64,000 nucleotides of DNA from an uncultured Oxalobacteraceae bacterium (lineage in GTDB: Bacteria > Pseudomonadota > Gammaproteobacteria > Burkholderiales > Burkholderiaceae): NCBI GenBank assembly GCA_946480015.1, contig CAMLIL010000018.1, positions 1-64,000 of the forward strand, given 5' to 3'. The notes under the pieces were generated by a model that was not told the DNA's origin, made no database searches, and worked only from the letters and a program-made list of their open reading frames with translations. Position 1 is the first letter of the stretch. Each line of letters opens with the position of its first letter. This document shows positions 16,896-27,560 of the stretch, one piece after another. The position numbers and the translations under genes were made by a program.

Positions 16896-19253
16896 TTACA
16901 TCGGAACCAGCACGTCGAGGTTGTATTTGCCCCCCTCGACGATACCGCTTATCCTGGCCTGCGGCAGCATGCGCCCCGCCTGCCACACCTGGACTTCGCC
17001 GACCTCGGCGCGCCGGATATTCAGTACAAAGTGCGCACCGCGGAAGGTGCGCTCGACCTGCATTTCGCTCCATGCCGCCGGCAGATTGGGCGCGATGCTC
17101 AGCCCCTCGGCGTCGCCCTTGACGCCGCACAGGCCCTCGACAAAACAGCGGTACACCCACGACACCGTGCCGGTGTTGAACAGCTGGCTGGAACGGCCCG
17201 CAGTGCGCGGATATTCGCGATGGGCGCCGCGGTAATAGTTCGGGATGAACACCGGCAGCTGGCCGCGCTGCAGGTAATCGGCTTCGCTCGGACCGGGAAT
17301 CATCTGGCGCAGCAGCCTGTAGGCGCGCTCGGCCTGGCCGACCGTGTACAGGCTGAAGATATAAAAGATGGCGGCGTGGTTGTAGACCGCGCCGTTTTCC
17401 GCGGAGCCCGGGTGCTTCTGCGTGACGCGGCCGACGTCGTCGCGCATCTTGCTGTACGGCGGCGCGAACATGGCCACGCCGTAGGGCGACTCCAGCTGCG
17501 CCTCGACCTCCTCGAACATCACCGCGCGCTGCTGCGCGCCGGCGGCTCCGGACAGCATCGCCCAGGCCTGCGGGTTCAGGTAAATACGGCCTTCCCGGTC
17601 TTGCTTGACGCCGAACTTGACGCCGTCGTCGGTGATGCCGCGCGCGAACCAGCGCCCATCCCACAGGTGCTCGTTGGCCGCCGCGTTCATGGCCGCAGCG
17701 CCGTCGTGGAAGTGGCGCGCGTGCGCCTGCTCGCCGCGCTGTCCGCACATATCGCCCCACAGGGTCAGCGCGTACGCCGCCGCCACCGTCAGCCAGCCGG
17801 ATACGCCACGGCCTTTGTAGCCGACCATGTTCATCGGATCGCACCAGTCACCCTGGGCGATGTACGACAGGCCGCGCGCGTCGCGTTCGGACAGCAGCCA
17901 GTCCATCGCGCGGCCCATGCGTACCGCCACCGGTTCGCTGCGGCCGCTATTGTCGATCACGATGTCATCGAGCAGCGCCCAGTCGGCCGTTTCGTCCAGA
18001 TAGGCTTTCAGGCACACCGGCAGCCACACGCAGTGGTCGGTGTGCGGTACCTGGTTGATGTATTTGAGCTCGGCGCCTTCGGCCAGCAAGATCCCGTCCG
18101 GCATGGCGCCGGTGGCTTCCTGCTGGCTGAGCGCGTGCAGGAAGGCCGCGCGCATGACCTGCGGCTTGACGAAGCTCATGCCCATATTGTCCTGCAGGTA
18201 GTTGCGGGTCTGCGGATCGGTGGTCAGGCGGTTTACATCGCCGTGGTAGAACACCTGGCGCGGCAGCCAGTTGTTGACGAAGTTGTCCAGTTCCTTGTCG
18301 GGGGTGCTGATGCGCAGGCAGCCACGCCCGCCGGCGATGTATTCGGCGTATTCGGCGGCGGTGCGCGCGAACGCCTCGGCCGACAGGTAGCGCGCGCGCA
18401 CGCTGGCGATTTCGGCATCGTCGAACGCGGGACCGAACAGGAAGCGCTTGTCCACCGCCGCGCCGGTAACGAGCGCGAGCCGGTACTGCACCACGGCGGC
18501 CGGGGTTTCGTAGCGCGCGTCGCCGTTGGCCAGGCTGGCCTGGCGCAGGGCCGAGGGATCATGCAGGCCGCCCTCGCCCTCGAACGCCGCCTGGTTGACT
18601 TCCCACGAATCGGGCGCGTCTTCGCACAGGAAGTAGGTCTTGTCCTTGAGGTCCTTGTTCTTGAAGTAGTCGGCCACCTTCTGATACGGCGTGACGCTGC
18701 TGGCGACAACCCCGCCGAGGTCGGCGCGGTATTCCCCCGACTGGTTCATCCACGACATGTACCCGATCGGGAAGTAAGGCGTAACGCTGATCCTGCGCGG
18801 CCGGCCCGACAGGTTGGTCACGCGCAGCGACCACAGTTCGACCACATCGTCGGTCGGCAGGCCGAGACGCACATCGATCCGCAGGCCGAGGTGTTCGACG
18901 CTCCAGGCCAGGTCGGCTTTACCGACCGAGAACGTGAAGCGGTCCAGCCGCTGGCGCACCGGCTCATACGGCGCCGAGAACAACTGCCCGCTTTCTTCAT
19001 CCTTGATGTAGAAGAAGCGTCCGGGATGATGGGCGAAGTAAGCCTGCTCCGGCTGCATGAACGATTTCGCTTCCAGGTTCGGCGCGTGCGCGTACTTGGC
19101 CGGTTCCGGCTGCATGAACTGGGCCACCGCGTAGCCGCGGCAGGTGGCCTGGATCATCATCTTGCGGTTCCACAGAAAGCCCGCGGCGTACGGCATGGCG
19201 GTTGCGCTGGACAGCTCGAAGCGCTCGCCGTTGTCGGTTGGACGTAACATCAC
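16896..19253 (-). CDS. GH94 phosphorylase, probable cellobionic acid phosphorylase
   Basis: A 785-residue cytoplasmic GH94 enzyme (no signal peptide), formerly glycosyltransferase family 36. These enzymes cleave beta-glucosides with phosphate, giving alpha-glucose 1-phosphate. The general-acid Asp is Asp472 in GDWCDPMN (a variant of the usual GDWND). Phosphate-loop-like features are [14 protein letters not shown] near residue 690. [12 protein letters not shown] places Arg609 and Lys613; I recall exactly these residue numbers as the carboxylate-binding pair of Saccharophagus cellobionic acid phosphorylase, and the length (about 786) also agrees. The products would be gluconate and glucose 1-phosphate. 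An NdvB-like or cellobiose phosphorylase role is less likely. The start is GTG 19253 overlapping the symporter stop (GTGATG), or the ATG one codon later. Confidence 0.85.
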   Translation of the reverse strand: MMLRPTDNGERFELSSATAMPYAAGFLWNRKMMIQATCRGYAVAQFMQPEPAKYAHAPNLEAKSFMQPEQAYFAHHPGRFFYIKDEESGQLFSAPYEPVRQRLDRFTFSVGKADLAWSVEHLGLRIDVRLGLPTDDVVELWSLRVTNLSGRPRRISVTPYFPIGYMSWMNQSGEYRADLGGVVASSVTPYQKVADYFKNKDLKDKTYFLCEDAPDSWEVNQAAFEGEGGLHDPSALRQASLANGDARYETPAAVVQYRLALVTGAAVDKRFLFGPAFDDAEIASVRARYLSAEAFARTAAEYAEYIAGGRGCLRISTPDKELDNFVNNWLPRQVFYHGDVNRLTTDPQTRNYLQDNMGMSFVKPQVMRAAFLHALSQQEATGAMPDGILLAEGAELKYINQVPHTDHCVWLPVCLKAYLDETADWALLDDIVIDNSGRSEPVAVRMGRAMDWLLSERDARGLSYIAQGDWCDPMNMVGYKGRGVSGWLTVAAAYALTLWGDMCGQRGEQAHARHFHDGAAAMNAAANEHLWDGRWFARGITDDGVKFGVKQDREGRIYLNPQAWAMLSGAAGAQQRAVMFEEVEAQLESPYGVAMFAPPYSKMRDDVGRVTQKHPGSAENGAVYNHAAIFYIFSLYTVGQAERAYRLLRQMIPGPSEADYLQRGQLPVFIPNYYRGAHREYPRTAGRSSQLFNTGTVSWVYRCFVEGLCGVKGDAEGLSIAPNLPAAWSEMQVERTFRGAHFVLNIRRAEVGEVQVWQAGRMLPQARISGIVEGGKYNLDVLVPM

Positions 19254-20617
19254 AGGGCCCCCTCGGGACGCGGTTGCGCAGCTTTGCGTGCGAGCAGTTC
19301 GGATTGGATATCGGCCAGCTGCTTCCCATCGAGGTCATAGAAGTACATGACCAGCACCGCCAGCAGCGCGAACAGGCCGGGAATGAAGGACATCAGCCAG
19401 ACGATGCCAGCCTGCGAGCCGCTGGACTGGGCCGCGTTGGGCACATAGCCCAGCGCGGTGAAGATCGAACCGATCACGGCGACCGCCACGGCGGTGCCGA
19501 GCTTTTGCGAGAAGGTGGCGGCGGCGAAGGTCATGCCGGTGGCGCGGCGGCCGGTGCGGTACTCGTTGTAGTCGGCGGTGTCGGCGTACATGGAAAATGC
19601 CAGCGGCGACTTCGGTCCGAGCACAAAGCCCAGGGCGATCTGCAGCGCGTACATCAGCGTGATCTGGTCTTTGGGGATGAAGAAGAATGCGCACGAAAAC
19701 AGCGCGGTGAGGCTCATGAGGATCATCATCAGCATGCGCTTGTCGACGAAACGCGTCATCACCGGCGTGAGCGCCGCACCGATGCTGGCGGCGATCATGT
19801 AGGCGGGGACGAAGGATGCGATCAGTTCCGGCTTGCCGACGTAGTACTTGAAGTAGTAGGCAGCGGTGGTGTTGCGCAGGGTGATGGTGACCATGATGAT
19901 CAGCGCCAGCGCGAACAGCACCACCCACGGGCGGTTGCGCGCCAGGTCCTTGACGTCCTGGGCTACATCCGACTGCTGGCCTGGCGGCGGCGCGATGCGC
20001 TCGCGCGTATTGAAGAAGGTCAGCGCAAACAGCAGCGAAGCGGCGATGCCCCAGAAGAGCATGGTCAGCTGCCAGCCGGTGCGCGCGTCGCCGTTGCCAA
20101 GCCTGTTCACCAGCCAGGGGGTGGCGGCAGTCACCAGCGTGCTGCCGGCGAAGGCGAAAATGAAGCGCAGGCCGTTGATGGACGAGCGCTGCTGCGGATC
20201 GTTCGACATCACGCCCGACAGCGCGTTATACGGGATGTTGACGCAGGTGTAGCACACCATCATGCACAGATAGGTGCCGTAGGCCCAGACGATCTTGCCG
20301 TTGCCGGACAGGTCCGGCGTGGTGTAGGTCAGCACGGCGGCGCCGGCCAGCGGCAATGCGCCCCACAACAGGTAAGGGCGGAACTTGCCGTATCGGGAGC
20401 TGGTGCGGTCGGCGGCGGCCCCGATCATCGGGTCGGTAAAGGCATTGATGATCTTAATGAGGAACATCATCGACGCGGCGGCGGCGGCGGACAGGCCGAA
20501 CACATCGGTGTAATAGATCAGCAGGAAGGTCGACACGTTGGTCCAATAAAAATTGAACCCCATGTCGGCAATGCCGTAACTGATTTTTTCGCGCCAGGGT
20601 AAGACGATTGCAGTCAC
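19250..20617 (-). CDS. GPH-family sugar:cation symporter
   Basis: A 455-residue inner-membrane protein of the glycoside-pentoside-hexuronide (MelB/XynP/LacS) family with 12 expected membrane helices. Typical family signatures: [19 protein letters not shown] at the N-terminus, [26 protein letters not shown] between TM2 and TM3, and [20 protein letters not shown] in the second half. It starts with GTG 20617 after GAGAG and its TGA stop overlaps the GH94 start, so symporter and phosphorylase are co-translated. It probably imports the GH94 substrate, here inferred to be cellobionate or cellobiose. Expression would be controlled by the operator at 20739. Confidence 0.92.
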   Translation of the reverse strand: MTAIVLPWREKISYGIADMGFNFYWTNVSTFLLIYYTDVFGLSAAAAASMMFLIKIINAFTDPMIGAAADRTSSRYGKFRPYLLWGALPLAGAAVLTYTTPDLSGNGKIVWAYGTYLCMMVCYTCVNIPYNALSGVMSNDPQQRSSINGLRFIFAFAGSTLVTAATPWLVNRLGNGDARTGWQLTMLFWGIAASLLFALTFFNTRERIAPPPGQQSDVAQDVKDLARNRPWVVLFALALIIMVTITLRNTTAAYYFKYYVGKPELIASFVPAYMIAASIGAALTPVMTRFVDKRMLMMILMSLTALFSCAFFFIPKDQITLMYALQIALGFVLGPKSPLAFSMYADTADYNEYRTGRRATGMTFAAATFSQKLGTAVAVAVIGSIFTALGYVPNAAQSSGSQAGIVWLMSFIPGLFALLAVLVMYFYDLDGKQLADIQSELLARKAAQPRPEGAL

Positions 20618-20659
20618 AGTTAACTCTCAATAATCGAAGTACAAAAGCGCGAACATGGC

Positions 20660-20697
20660 ATTTTAATCCAGGTCCGCGCCGATTGGAAACGTTTTCA
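20660..20697 (-). promoter_or_regulatory. second LacI-type operator-like site and possible proximal promoter
   Basis: TGGAAACGTTTTCA (20684-20697) is a 14-base palindrome with one mismatched pair, resembling Cra/FruR-type LacI-family operators around a central AACGTT. On the minus strand it overlaps a weak TTTCCA followed after 18 bases by TAAAAT (20665-20660), a possible second promoter 43 bases before the symporter start. Its half-sites differ from those of the 20739 palindrome, so a different LacI-family protein is implied. Confidence 0.35.
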
Positions 20698-20738
20698 CTC
20701 GCACAGTTCCGCCCCTTTGTGGCTTTTTGGACAAACCA

Positions 20739-20790
20739 ATGTTAGCGCTAACATGACTGCGAGTATTGCTTGGAGCTGGCAGGTTGTCAA
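20739..20790 (-). promoter_or_regulatory. promoter and GntR-type operator of the symporter-GH94 operon
   Basis: On the minus strand TTGACA (20790-20785), a 17-base spacer and AATACT (20767-20762, four of six consensus bases) form a good sigma-70 promoter. The predicted start of transcription is near 20757. Immediately downstream is the perfect 16-base palindrome ATGTTAGCGCTAACAT (20754-20739), centred near +11, the classic position for a repressor. It has the ATGTTA-N4-TAACAT form recognised by GntR-type LacI repressors, and such a repressor is encoded at 13521. The -35 box overlaps the stop codon of the preceding gene. Confidence 0.75.
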
Positions 20791-21815
20791 ATCAATTTTT
20801 GGGATACCTGCCTGATCGCCGCGGCCAGCGCCCTGGCCGTGCCACGCCGCAAGGGCTCGAATGGCGCCGTGGTGATTTCGTCTCCCGCACGCTGCCATGT
20901 GCCGCTGATAAGGCCGTCGACCAGCAGCATGGGTTTGTAGATGCCGTTTCCGCCCGGGACCAGGCGGCTTGCGTGGTGATCGGCCAGCACGGCGGCGCGG
21001 TCCTTGTAGCCCAGCAGGTATTCGTCGAATCCCGGCAGGAGATGGATGGTGCTGGCGGTCGTGCCGGGCGCCGCGCTTGCCGCCAGCCAGAGTCCATCGT
21101 GCTCGATCAGGCCGTCGGCGGCGGCACAGGCGCGCTTGGCGTCGGCCCCGGTCAGCCCGGCCCACCACGCGAAATCGGCAGCGCTGGCCGGACCGTGGCT
21201 GGTGAAGTAGCGCTGGCCCAGGCGGGCGAGCGCTTCGTCACGGCCAAGGACCTCGCCTTTGGGCAGGAAATCGTCGATCAGCGCGAAGGTCGTTTCGGCG
21301 CCTTCGAACCCGGCGCAACACAGCAGGCCGTCACTGGCCAGACGCCACAGGATCTGGTTGCCGCGCATCTCGGCGGTGGGTATGCCGTTGGCCTTGAAGA
21401 CGTCGAACAGGTGGGCACGGGTGCGCGGCGGGCCGCCCTCGAGCGCCTTGATGACCAGCTTGTGCGCCTTGGCGATCAAATTGTCGTCGAGTTCCAGGCG
21501 CTGGAAGCGGCCCGCTGTGCCAGCCACATTGCGCTTGCCCAGCAGCGCCAGCATCCAGCGCAGATCCTGCGCTGCAACCGCGTGCAGGGTGCCGCGCAGC
21601 AGCCATGAGCGCACGATGATGCGCTGGTCGAAGGCGGCGCGGACCGTGCTGGCGCTGGCGCCGTTGACGCGCAGGCCGATGGCCAGCAGCGCGCTGGGAA
21701 AATCCTGCGCCTGCAGCGCGCCCATGTGCGACAGCAGCGCGGCGGGGTCGCTGAAGCGCTGCGTGTCGATCTGCTGGCAGGCCAGCCGTATGCTGGCGAT
21801 TTCGGTGTCGTCCAT
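20787..21815 (-). CDS. winged-helix DNA-binding protein, AlkZ/YcaQ-like family
   Basis: A 342-residue member of the HTH_42 (winged helix, formerly DUF1006) family that includes DNA glycosylases of the AlkZ/YcaQ type. Recognisable: LLSHMGALQAQDFPSALLAIG, VRSWLLRGTLHAVAAQDLRWML, LARLGQRYFTSHGPASAADFAWWAGL and IHLLPGFDEYLLGYKDR, all conserved blocks of this family. The known AlkZ enzymes excise bulky or crosslinked alkylated bases; whether this copy is catalytic cannot be decided by eye. It is a monocistronic gene between the secDF terminator and the sugar promoter. Confidence 0.82.
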   Translation of the reverse strand: MDDTEIASIRLACQQIDTQRFSDPAALLSHMGALQAQDFPSALLAIGLRVNGASASTVRAAFDQRIIVRSWLLRGTLHAVAAQDLRWMLALLGKRNVAGTAGRFQRLELDDNLIAKAHKLVIKALEGGPPRTRAHLFDVFKANGIPTAEMRGNQILWRLASDGLLCCAGFEGAETTFALIDDFLPKGEVLGRDEALARLGQRYFTSHGPASAADFAWWAGLTGADAKRACAAADGLIEHDGLWLAASAAPGTTASTIHLLPGFDEYLLGYKDRAAVLADHHASRLVPGGNGIYKPMLLVDGLISGTWQRAGDEITTAPFEPLRRGTARALAAAIRQVSQKLI

Positions 21816-21828
21816 TGTGCCCCTTCAG

Positions 21829-21854
21829 GTCGTCCTGGCGAACGCGGGGACGAC
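21829..21854. repeat. REP-like imperfect hairpin
   Basis: GTCGTCC and GGGACGAC flank an imperfect stem CGTCCTGGCG/CGCGGGGACG (21831-21840, 21843-21852) with loop AA; two central pairs are mismatched. The sequence class matches the hairpins at 14557 and 36261. It lies between the promoter side of the winged-helix gene and the secF terminator. Confidence 0.5.
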
Positions 21855-21862
21855 GGCAACGC

Positions 21863-21900
21863 TTAAAAAAAATGCCGCCCAGCGTGAACTGAGCGGCATT
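21863..21900 (-). terminator. intrinsic terminator of the queA-tgt-yajC-secDF operon
   Basis: The stem AATGCCGC/GCGGCATT (21871-21878, 21893-21900) is extended by an inner CAG/CTG pair around a six-base loop, and on the minus strand it runs into eight T (opposite the A run 21865-21872). It begins 24 bases after the secF stop codon. Confidence 0.85.
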
Positions 21901-21923
21901 CTTCGGACCATCGGCGGCGGGTG

Positions 21924-22943
21924 TTAAACCACCGCGCCGTCGGTCTCGTCTTTTTCCTTGATCGGTTTGATCAGGTCTTCGCGCTTCACGCCCAGCCACA
22001 TGGCGATCGCCGCGGCCACGAATACCGACGAGTAAATACCGAAGCAGATACCGATGGTCAGCGCGATGGCGAAGTAGTGCAGCGTGGCGCCGCCGAAGAG
22101 CAGCATCGACAGCACCATCATCTGGGTACAGCCGTGGGTGATGATGGTACGCGAGATGGTGCTGGTGATGGCGTTGTCGATCACTTCATGCACGTCGGCC
22201 TTGCGCTGCTTGCGGAAGTTCTCGCGGATCCGGTCGAAAATCACCACCGACTCATTGACCGAATAGCCCAGCACCGCCAGCACCGCCGCCAGCACGGTCA
22301 GCGAGAACTCCCACTGGAAGAAGGCGAAGAAGCCGAGAATGATGACCACGTCGTGCAGGTTGGCGATGATCGCCGACACCGCGTATTTCCACTCGAAGCG
22401 GATGGCCAGGTAAGCCATCACGCCGATAATCACCATGATCAGTGCATTGAGGCCGTTGGCGGCCAGCTCGTCGCCCACCTGCGGGCCGACGAACTCGATC
22501 TTCTGCAAGGTCAGCAGCTCGGCGCCGGCGGCGTTGAAGCAGCTCGACTTGCTCACCGGCTGGCCTTTCTCGATCACGTCCACGCGGCGCGGCGAGCCGC
22601 CCTCGCTGGCGCACAGCGCGTTGAACACCAGCTGCGAACCGCTCGAACCGGCCACGTTCTTGATGATCGGCAGGCGCAGCATGATGTCCTGCGCGGTGCC
22701 GAAGGCGGTCACTTCAGGCTGCTCGTAACCCAGCTTGATCAGATCGGCGCGGATCTTTTCCTGGTTGGCCGCCTTCGGGTACTTCAGCTCCATCACGGTG
22801 CCGCCCTTGAACTCGACCGAAAAGTGCAGTCCCTTGGACACCAGGAAGAACACCGCGGCGACAAAGGTCAGCGCCGAAATCACGTTGAAAATCAACGCGT
22901 GGCGCATGAAAGGGATATCTTTCTTGATGCGGAAAAATTCCAT
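21924..22943 (-). CDS. secF: protein translocase subunit SecF
   Basis: A 339-residue inner-membrane subunit of the SecDF complex, which uses the proton motive force to pull exported proteins through SecYEG. N-terminal FFRIKKDIPFMRHALIFNVIS leads into TM1, then the periplasmic domain with FSVEFKGGTVMELKYP, and five more membrane helices including LAVLGYSVNESVVIFDRIREN and the ATSTISRTIITH-type block (NAITSTISRTIITHG). It is followed by a strong terminator; secD lies 27 bases upstream. Confidence 0.96.
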   Translation of the reverse strand: MEFFRIKKDIPFMRHALIFNVISALTFVAAVFFLVSKGLHFSVEFKGGTVMELKYPKAANQEKIRADLIKLGYEQPEVTAFGTAQDIMLRLPIIKNVAGSSGSQLVFNALCASEGGSPRRVDVIEKGQPVSKSSCFNAAGAELLTLQKIEFVGPQVGDELAANGLNALIMVIIGVMAYLAIRFEWKYAVSAIIANLHDVVIILGFFAFFQWEFSLTVLAAVLAVLGYSVNESVVIFDRIRENFRKQRKADVHEVIDNAITSTISRTIITHGCTQMMVLSMLLFGGATLHYFAIALTIGICFGIYSSVFVAAAIAMWLGVKREDLIKPIKEKDETDGAVV

Positions 22944-22970
22944 CTTGAATCCTGTTGTAGTAAGTGCTTG

Positions 22971-24842
22971 TTAGTTCTTGACCGACAGGCCAGGAGTCCA
23001 GACGGTACCGATCGCGATCTTGCCCAGCTTCTTCTTGCGGCCGTACCACAGGTTCACCACGCCGCGCGAAACGAACACGGCCGAGAACATCGAGGTCAGG
23101 ATGCCCAGGCAGTGCACCACGGCAAAGCCGCGCACCGGACCGGAACCGAAGGCCCACAGGGCCAGGCCGACGATCAGCGTGGTGACGTTCGAGTCGAGAA
23201 TGGTGGCCCAGGCGCGGTCGAAACCGGCCGCGATCGACGCTTGCGGCGTGTTGCCGGAACGCAGTTCCTCGCGGATGCGTTCGTTGATCAGCACGTTGGC
23301 GTCAATTGCCATACCCAGCGCCAGCGCGATTGCCGCGATACCCGGCAGGGTCAGGGTCACTTGCATCCGCGACAGCAAGGCCAGCAGGAACAGCAGGTTG
23401 CAGGCCAGCGCCAGCACGCTGAAGAAACCGAACAGGTGGTAATAAATGATCATGAAGATCGCGATGGCGATGAAGCCGTACAGCGTCGAGTACAGACCCT
23501 TGGCGATGTTTTCGGCGCCCAGCTGCGGGCCGATCACGCGTTCCTCGACCACTTCCATCGGTGCCGACAGCGCGCCGGCGCGCAGCAGCAGCGCCAGTTC
23601 GTTGGCCTTTTCAGGCGTGCCCATGCCGGTGATGTTGAAGGTCGAACCCAGCTCGCTCTGGATCACCGGCGACGACAGAATGGTGTACTTGCCCTTTTCC
23701 TTCAGCAGCACGGCCATGCGCTTGCCGACGCGCTCGCGGGTCGCTTCGCGCATCTTGCGGCCGCCGTCGCCGTTCAGGTCGAGGGTCACGGCAGGTTGGT
23801 GGTTGGTACCGTCGAGCGTGCCGACGGCGCTGGAAATGTAGTCGCCGGTCAGCACCACGTCTTTCGACAGGACCATTGGGCCGCCTTGCGCGGCGGTGAA
23901 CAGTTCCGAATTGAGCGGAATCGTCGCCGACGATTCGGTGCCCGGCACGATGGTGTCGTCGACCATGCGCATTTCCAGCGTCGCGGTACGGCCGATGATG
24001 TCCTTGGCGCGCGCCACGTCCTGCACGCCCGGCAGCTGCACCACGATGCGGTCGGCGCCCTGCTGCTGGATGATCGGCTCGGACACGCCCAGTTCGTTGA
24101 CCCGCTTGGACAGCGTGGCGATGTTCTGCTTGACGCCTTCATCGGTGGCGCGCTTGAGCGCTTCCGGCTTGAGCGTGACGATCAGCTGCAGTTCGCTGCC
24201 GTCGGCGGCATCGGCCATGGCCAGGTCCTGCTGCTGGCTGAGCAGCGAACGTGCCTGGGCACGGGTCTCGGCGTCGCGGAACTTGATGATGATGGACGAG
24301 CTGCTGCGCTCGATGCCGGCATGGCGCACGTTCTTGTCGCGCAGCTGGCTGCGCACGCTGGCCTGAATGCCTTTGAGCTTGGTTTCCGCGGTCGCCTTGG
24401 TATCGACCTGCATCAGGAAGTGCACGCCGCCGCGCAGGTCCAGGCCGAGATTCATCGGCTTGGCGCCCAGGGCCTGCATCCAGGCCGGGGTGTTCTTCAC
24501 CAGATTGACGGTGACGATGTAATCCGGATCGGCCTGATCGCGGTTGAGGTCTTTTTCAAGCGCCAGCTTGGCCTTGAACTGCTCGTCGCTGGTCTTGAAG
24601 CGCGCGCTCACCGAAGTCGATGCGCCGCTCCCGTCCAGGCTGACGCCTTCGGATTTGATCCCTTCCATCTTCAGGGCCGCTTCCACCTGTTCGGCGGTGG
24701 CGGAGGTGACCTTCATGGTCGTTTTACCGGTCGTCACCTGCAGGGCCGGCGATTCGACGAAGTAATTCGGCGCCGTGTACAGCGCGCCGAGCAGCAGCGC
24801 GATGACGATGAGGACGTATTTCCAGACGGGATAGCGATTCAT
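22971..24842 (-). CDS. secD: protein translocase subunit SecD
   Basis: A 623-residue subunit of SecDF. It starts MNRYPVWKYVLIVIALLLGALYTAPNYF (TM1), then a large periplasmic P1 region with NLGLDLRGGVHFLMQVD, the pair VNELGVSEPIIQQQGADRIVVQLPG, and a C-terminal membrane half with ALALGMAIDANVLINERIREEL, which carries the conserved Asp of the proton path. Length and order fit the betaproteobacterial family. It lies 33 bases after yajC. Confidence 0.96.
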   Translation of the reverse strand: MNRYPVWKYVLIVIALLLGALYTAPNYFVESPALQVTTGKTTMKVTSATAEQVEAALKMEGIKSEGVSLDGSGASTSVSARFKTSDEQFKAKLALEKDLNRDQADPDYIVTVNLVKNTPAWMQALGAKPMNLGLDLRGGVHFLMQVDTKATAETKLKGIQASVRSQLRDKNVRHAGIERSSSSIIIKFRDAETRAQARSLLSQQQDLAMADAADGSELQLIVTLKPEALKRATDEGVKQNIATLSKRVNELGVSEPIIQQQGADRIVVQLPGVQDVARAKDIIGRTATLEMRMVDDTIVPGTESSATIPLNSELFTAAQGGPMVLSKDVVLTGDYISSAVGTLDGTNHQPAVTLDLNGDGGRKMREATRERVGKRMAVLLKEKGKYTILSSPVIQSELGSTFNITGMGTPEKANELALLLRAGALSAPMEVVEERVIGPQLGAENIAKGLYSTLYGFIAIAIFMIIYYHLFGFFSVLALACNLLFLLALLSRMQVTLTLPGIAAIALALGMAIDANVLINERIREELRSGNTPQASIAAGFDRAWATILDSNVTTLIVGLALWAFGSGPVRGFAVVHCLGILTSMFSAVFVSRGVVNLWYGRKKKLGKIAIGTVWTPGLSVKN

Positions 24843-24875
24843 AGTGTTCCAGCGTTCAAGTTGAGCGGCGCGGGC

Positions 24876-25211
24876 TTACAGGGACTTCAGCGTGCCCTTC
24901 GGCAGCAGGGTCGTGATGGAGTTCTTTTGCACCACGATGTCGGTACCGGTGGCAACTTCGATGGTCACGTAAGTATCCGTGACCCTGCTGACCTTGCCCA
25001 GAATGCCGCCGGAAGTGACCACTTCATCGCCCTTGGCGAGCGCGTCCATCATGGCGCGCTGTTCCTTGGCGCGCTTTTGCTGAGGACGGATCATCAGGAA
25101 ATACATGACCACGAACATCAAAACCAGCGGCAGGAAGGTCGACAGGCTGCCCATCAGGCCTGGGTCGGCGGCAGTACCTGCCGTTTGCGCATAAGCGTTC
25201 GATATAAACAC
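24876..25211 (-). CDS. yajC: preprotein translocase subunit YajC
   Basis: A 111-residue single-pass membrane protein of the SecDF-YajC holocomplex. The sequence FISNAYAQTAG is followed by the membrane helix LSTFLPLVLMFVVMYFLMIRPQQKRAKEQ and the cytosolic EVVTSGGILGKVSRV, the YajC hallmarks. The frame is open upstream to 25343, inside tgt, but GTG 25211 has GGAG six bases before it and gives the family length, so I use it. Confidence 0.93.
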   Translation of the reverse strand: MFISNAYAQTAGTAADPGLMGSLSTFLPLVLMFVVMYFLMIRPQQKRAKEQRAMMDALAKGDEVVTSGGILGKVSRVTDTYVTIEVATGTDIVVQKNSITTLLPKGTLKSL

Positions 25212-25296
25212 AGAAACTCCGATTGTAAATAAAGCAGTTAAAAAAGCAGCGCTGTATTCTAGCACCGGCCCGTGTTGACGAGCCAATCGACAGGGT

Positions 25297-26439
<1,143 letters not shown>

Positions 26440-27462
26440 TTAGGTGTTCTTTGTGGTGAGCAGCATGGCGTCGCCATAGCTGAAGAAGCGGTATTGGCTG
26501 GCGATCGCGTGGGCGTAGGCCTTGCGGATCTCGGCATAGCCGGCAAAGGCCGACACCAGCATCAGCAGGGTCGACTTGGGCAGGTGGAAGTTGGTGATCA
26601 GGCGCGTCACGGTCTTGAAGGTGTAGCCGGGCGTGATGAACAGGGCCGTATCGGCGCTGCCGGCCACCAGTTGGCCGGACTGGGAGGCCGATTCCAGCGC
26701 GCGCAGGCTGGTGGTACCCACGGCGGCGACGTCGCGCCCCGCGGCCCTGGCCGCGCGCACCGCATCGACCGTCCCCTGCGGCACGGTGTACCACTCGGTA
26801 TGCATCTTGTGCTCGGACAGCGCCTCCACCCGCACCGGCTGGAAGGTGCCGGCGCCCACGTGCAGCGTCACATAGGCGAACTGCACGCCCTTCTGCCTGA
26901 GCTGGTCGAGCAGGGCCTGGTCGAAATGCAGGCCGGCGGTCGGCGCCGCCACCGCGCCCGGCTCTTTCGAGTACACGGTCTGGTAGCGGGTTTCGTCGAA
27001 TTCGTCGGCGTCGTGCTCGATGTAAGGCGGCAGCGGCAGGCGGCCGTGCCGTTCGATCAGCTCGAACACGTCGCCTTCGAACGTGAGCGTGAAGAACTCG
27101 CCGGCGCGCTCGCCGGCCACCACGTCGAACGCGTCGGCCAGGCGGATGCGGTTGCCCGGCCTGGGCGACTTGGACGCGCGCACCTGGGCCAGCACGGTCC
27201 GGTTGTCGAGCACCCGCTCGACCAGCACCTCGACCGCGCCGCCGGTCTCCTTGACGCCGAAAAAGCGCGCCTTGAGCACGCGCGTGTCGTTCATCACCAG
27301 CAGATCGCCCGGCTGGAGCAGGTCGACGATGTCGGCGAAGTGGCGGTCGATGACGCGCTCGCCATCGAGATGCAGCAGGCGCGAGGCGCTACGGTTGGGC
27401 AGTGGCGTCTGGGCGATGCGCTCGGGCGGCAGGTCGAAATCGAAATCGGAAAGCGAGTACAT
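26440..27462 (-). CDS. queA: S-adenosylmethionine:tRNA ribosyltransferase-isomerase
   Basis: A 340-residue enzyme that transfers the ribosyl part of SAM to preQ1 in tRNA, giving epoxyqueuosine. Family blocks: [61 protein letters not shown] and [13 protein letters not shown]. First gene of the queA-tgt-yajC-secDF operon and divergent from recG across a 98-base gap. Confidence 0.96.
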   Translation of the reverse strand: MYSLSDFDFDLPPERIAQTPLPNRSASRLLHLDGERVIDRHFADIVDLLQPGDLLVMNDTRVLKARFFGVKETGGAVEVLVERVLDNRTVLAQVRASKSPRPGNRIRLADAFDVVAGERAGEFFTLTFEGDVFELIERHGRLPLPPYIEHDADEFDETRYQTVYSKEPGAVAAPTAGLHFDQALLDQLRQKGVQFAYVTLHVGAGTFQPVRVEALSEHKMHTEWYTVPQGTVDAVRAARAAGRDVAAVGTTSLRALESASQSGQLVAGSADTALFITPGYTFKTVTRLITNFHLPKSTLLMLVSAFAGYAEIRKAYAHAIASQYRFFSYGDAMLLTTKNT

Positions 27463-27560
27463 GGTATTTATGAAAAAATGTGCTGTGCGCCCTTACAATA
27501 GGCGCCACGCGTGCTGGGCAACCCTCTATTTTAACCTTGCCCGCACCTGATTGCCGCAAA

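Noticed and set aside
14583..19247. Long plus-strand frames opposite bglX and the GH94 gene
   Set aside because: Antisense shadows with biased composition; conserved GH3 and GH94 motifs are on the minus strand.
21921..25232. Plus-strand open frame of about 1100 codons opposite secD, secF and yajC
   Set aside because: Low-complexity His/Gln/Arg/Asp-rich translation with no motifs; secDF and yajC on the other strand are unmistakable.
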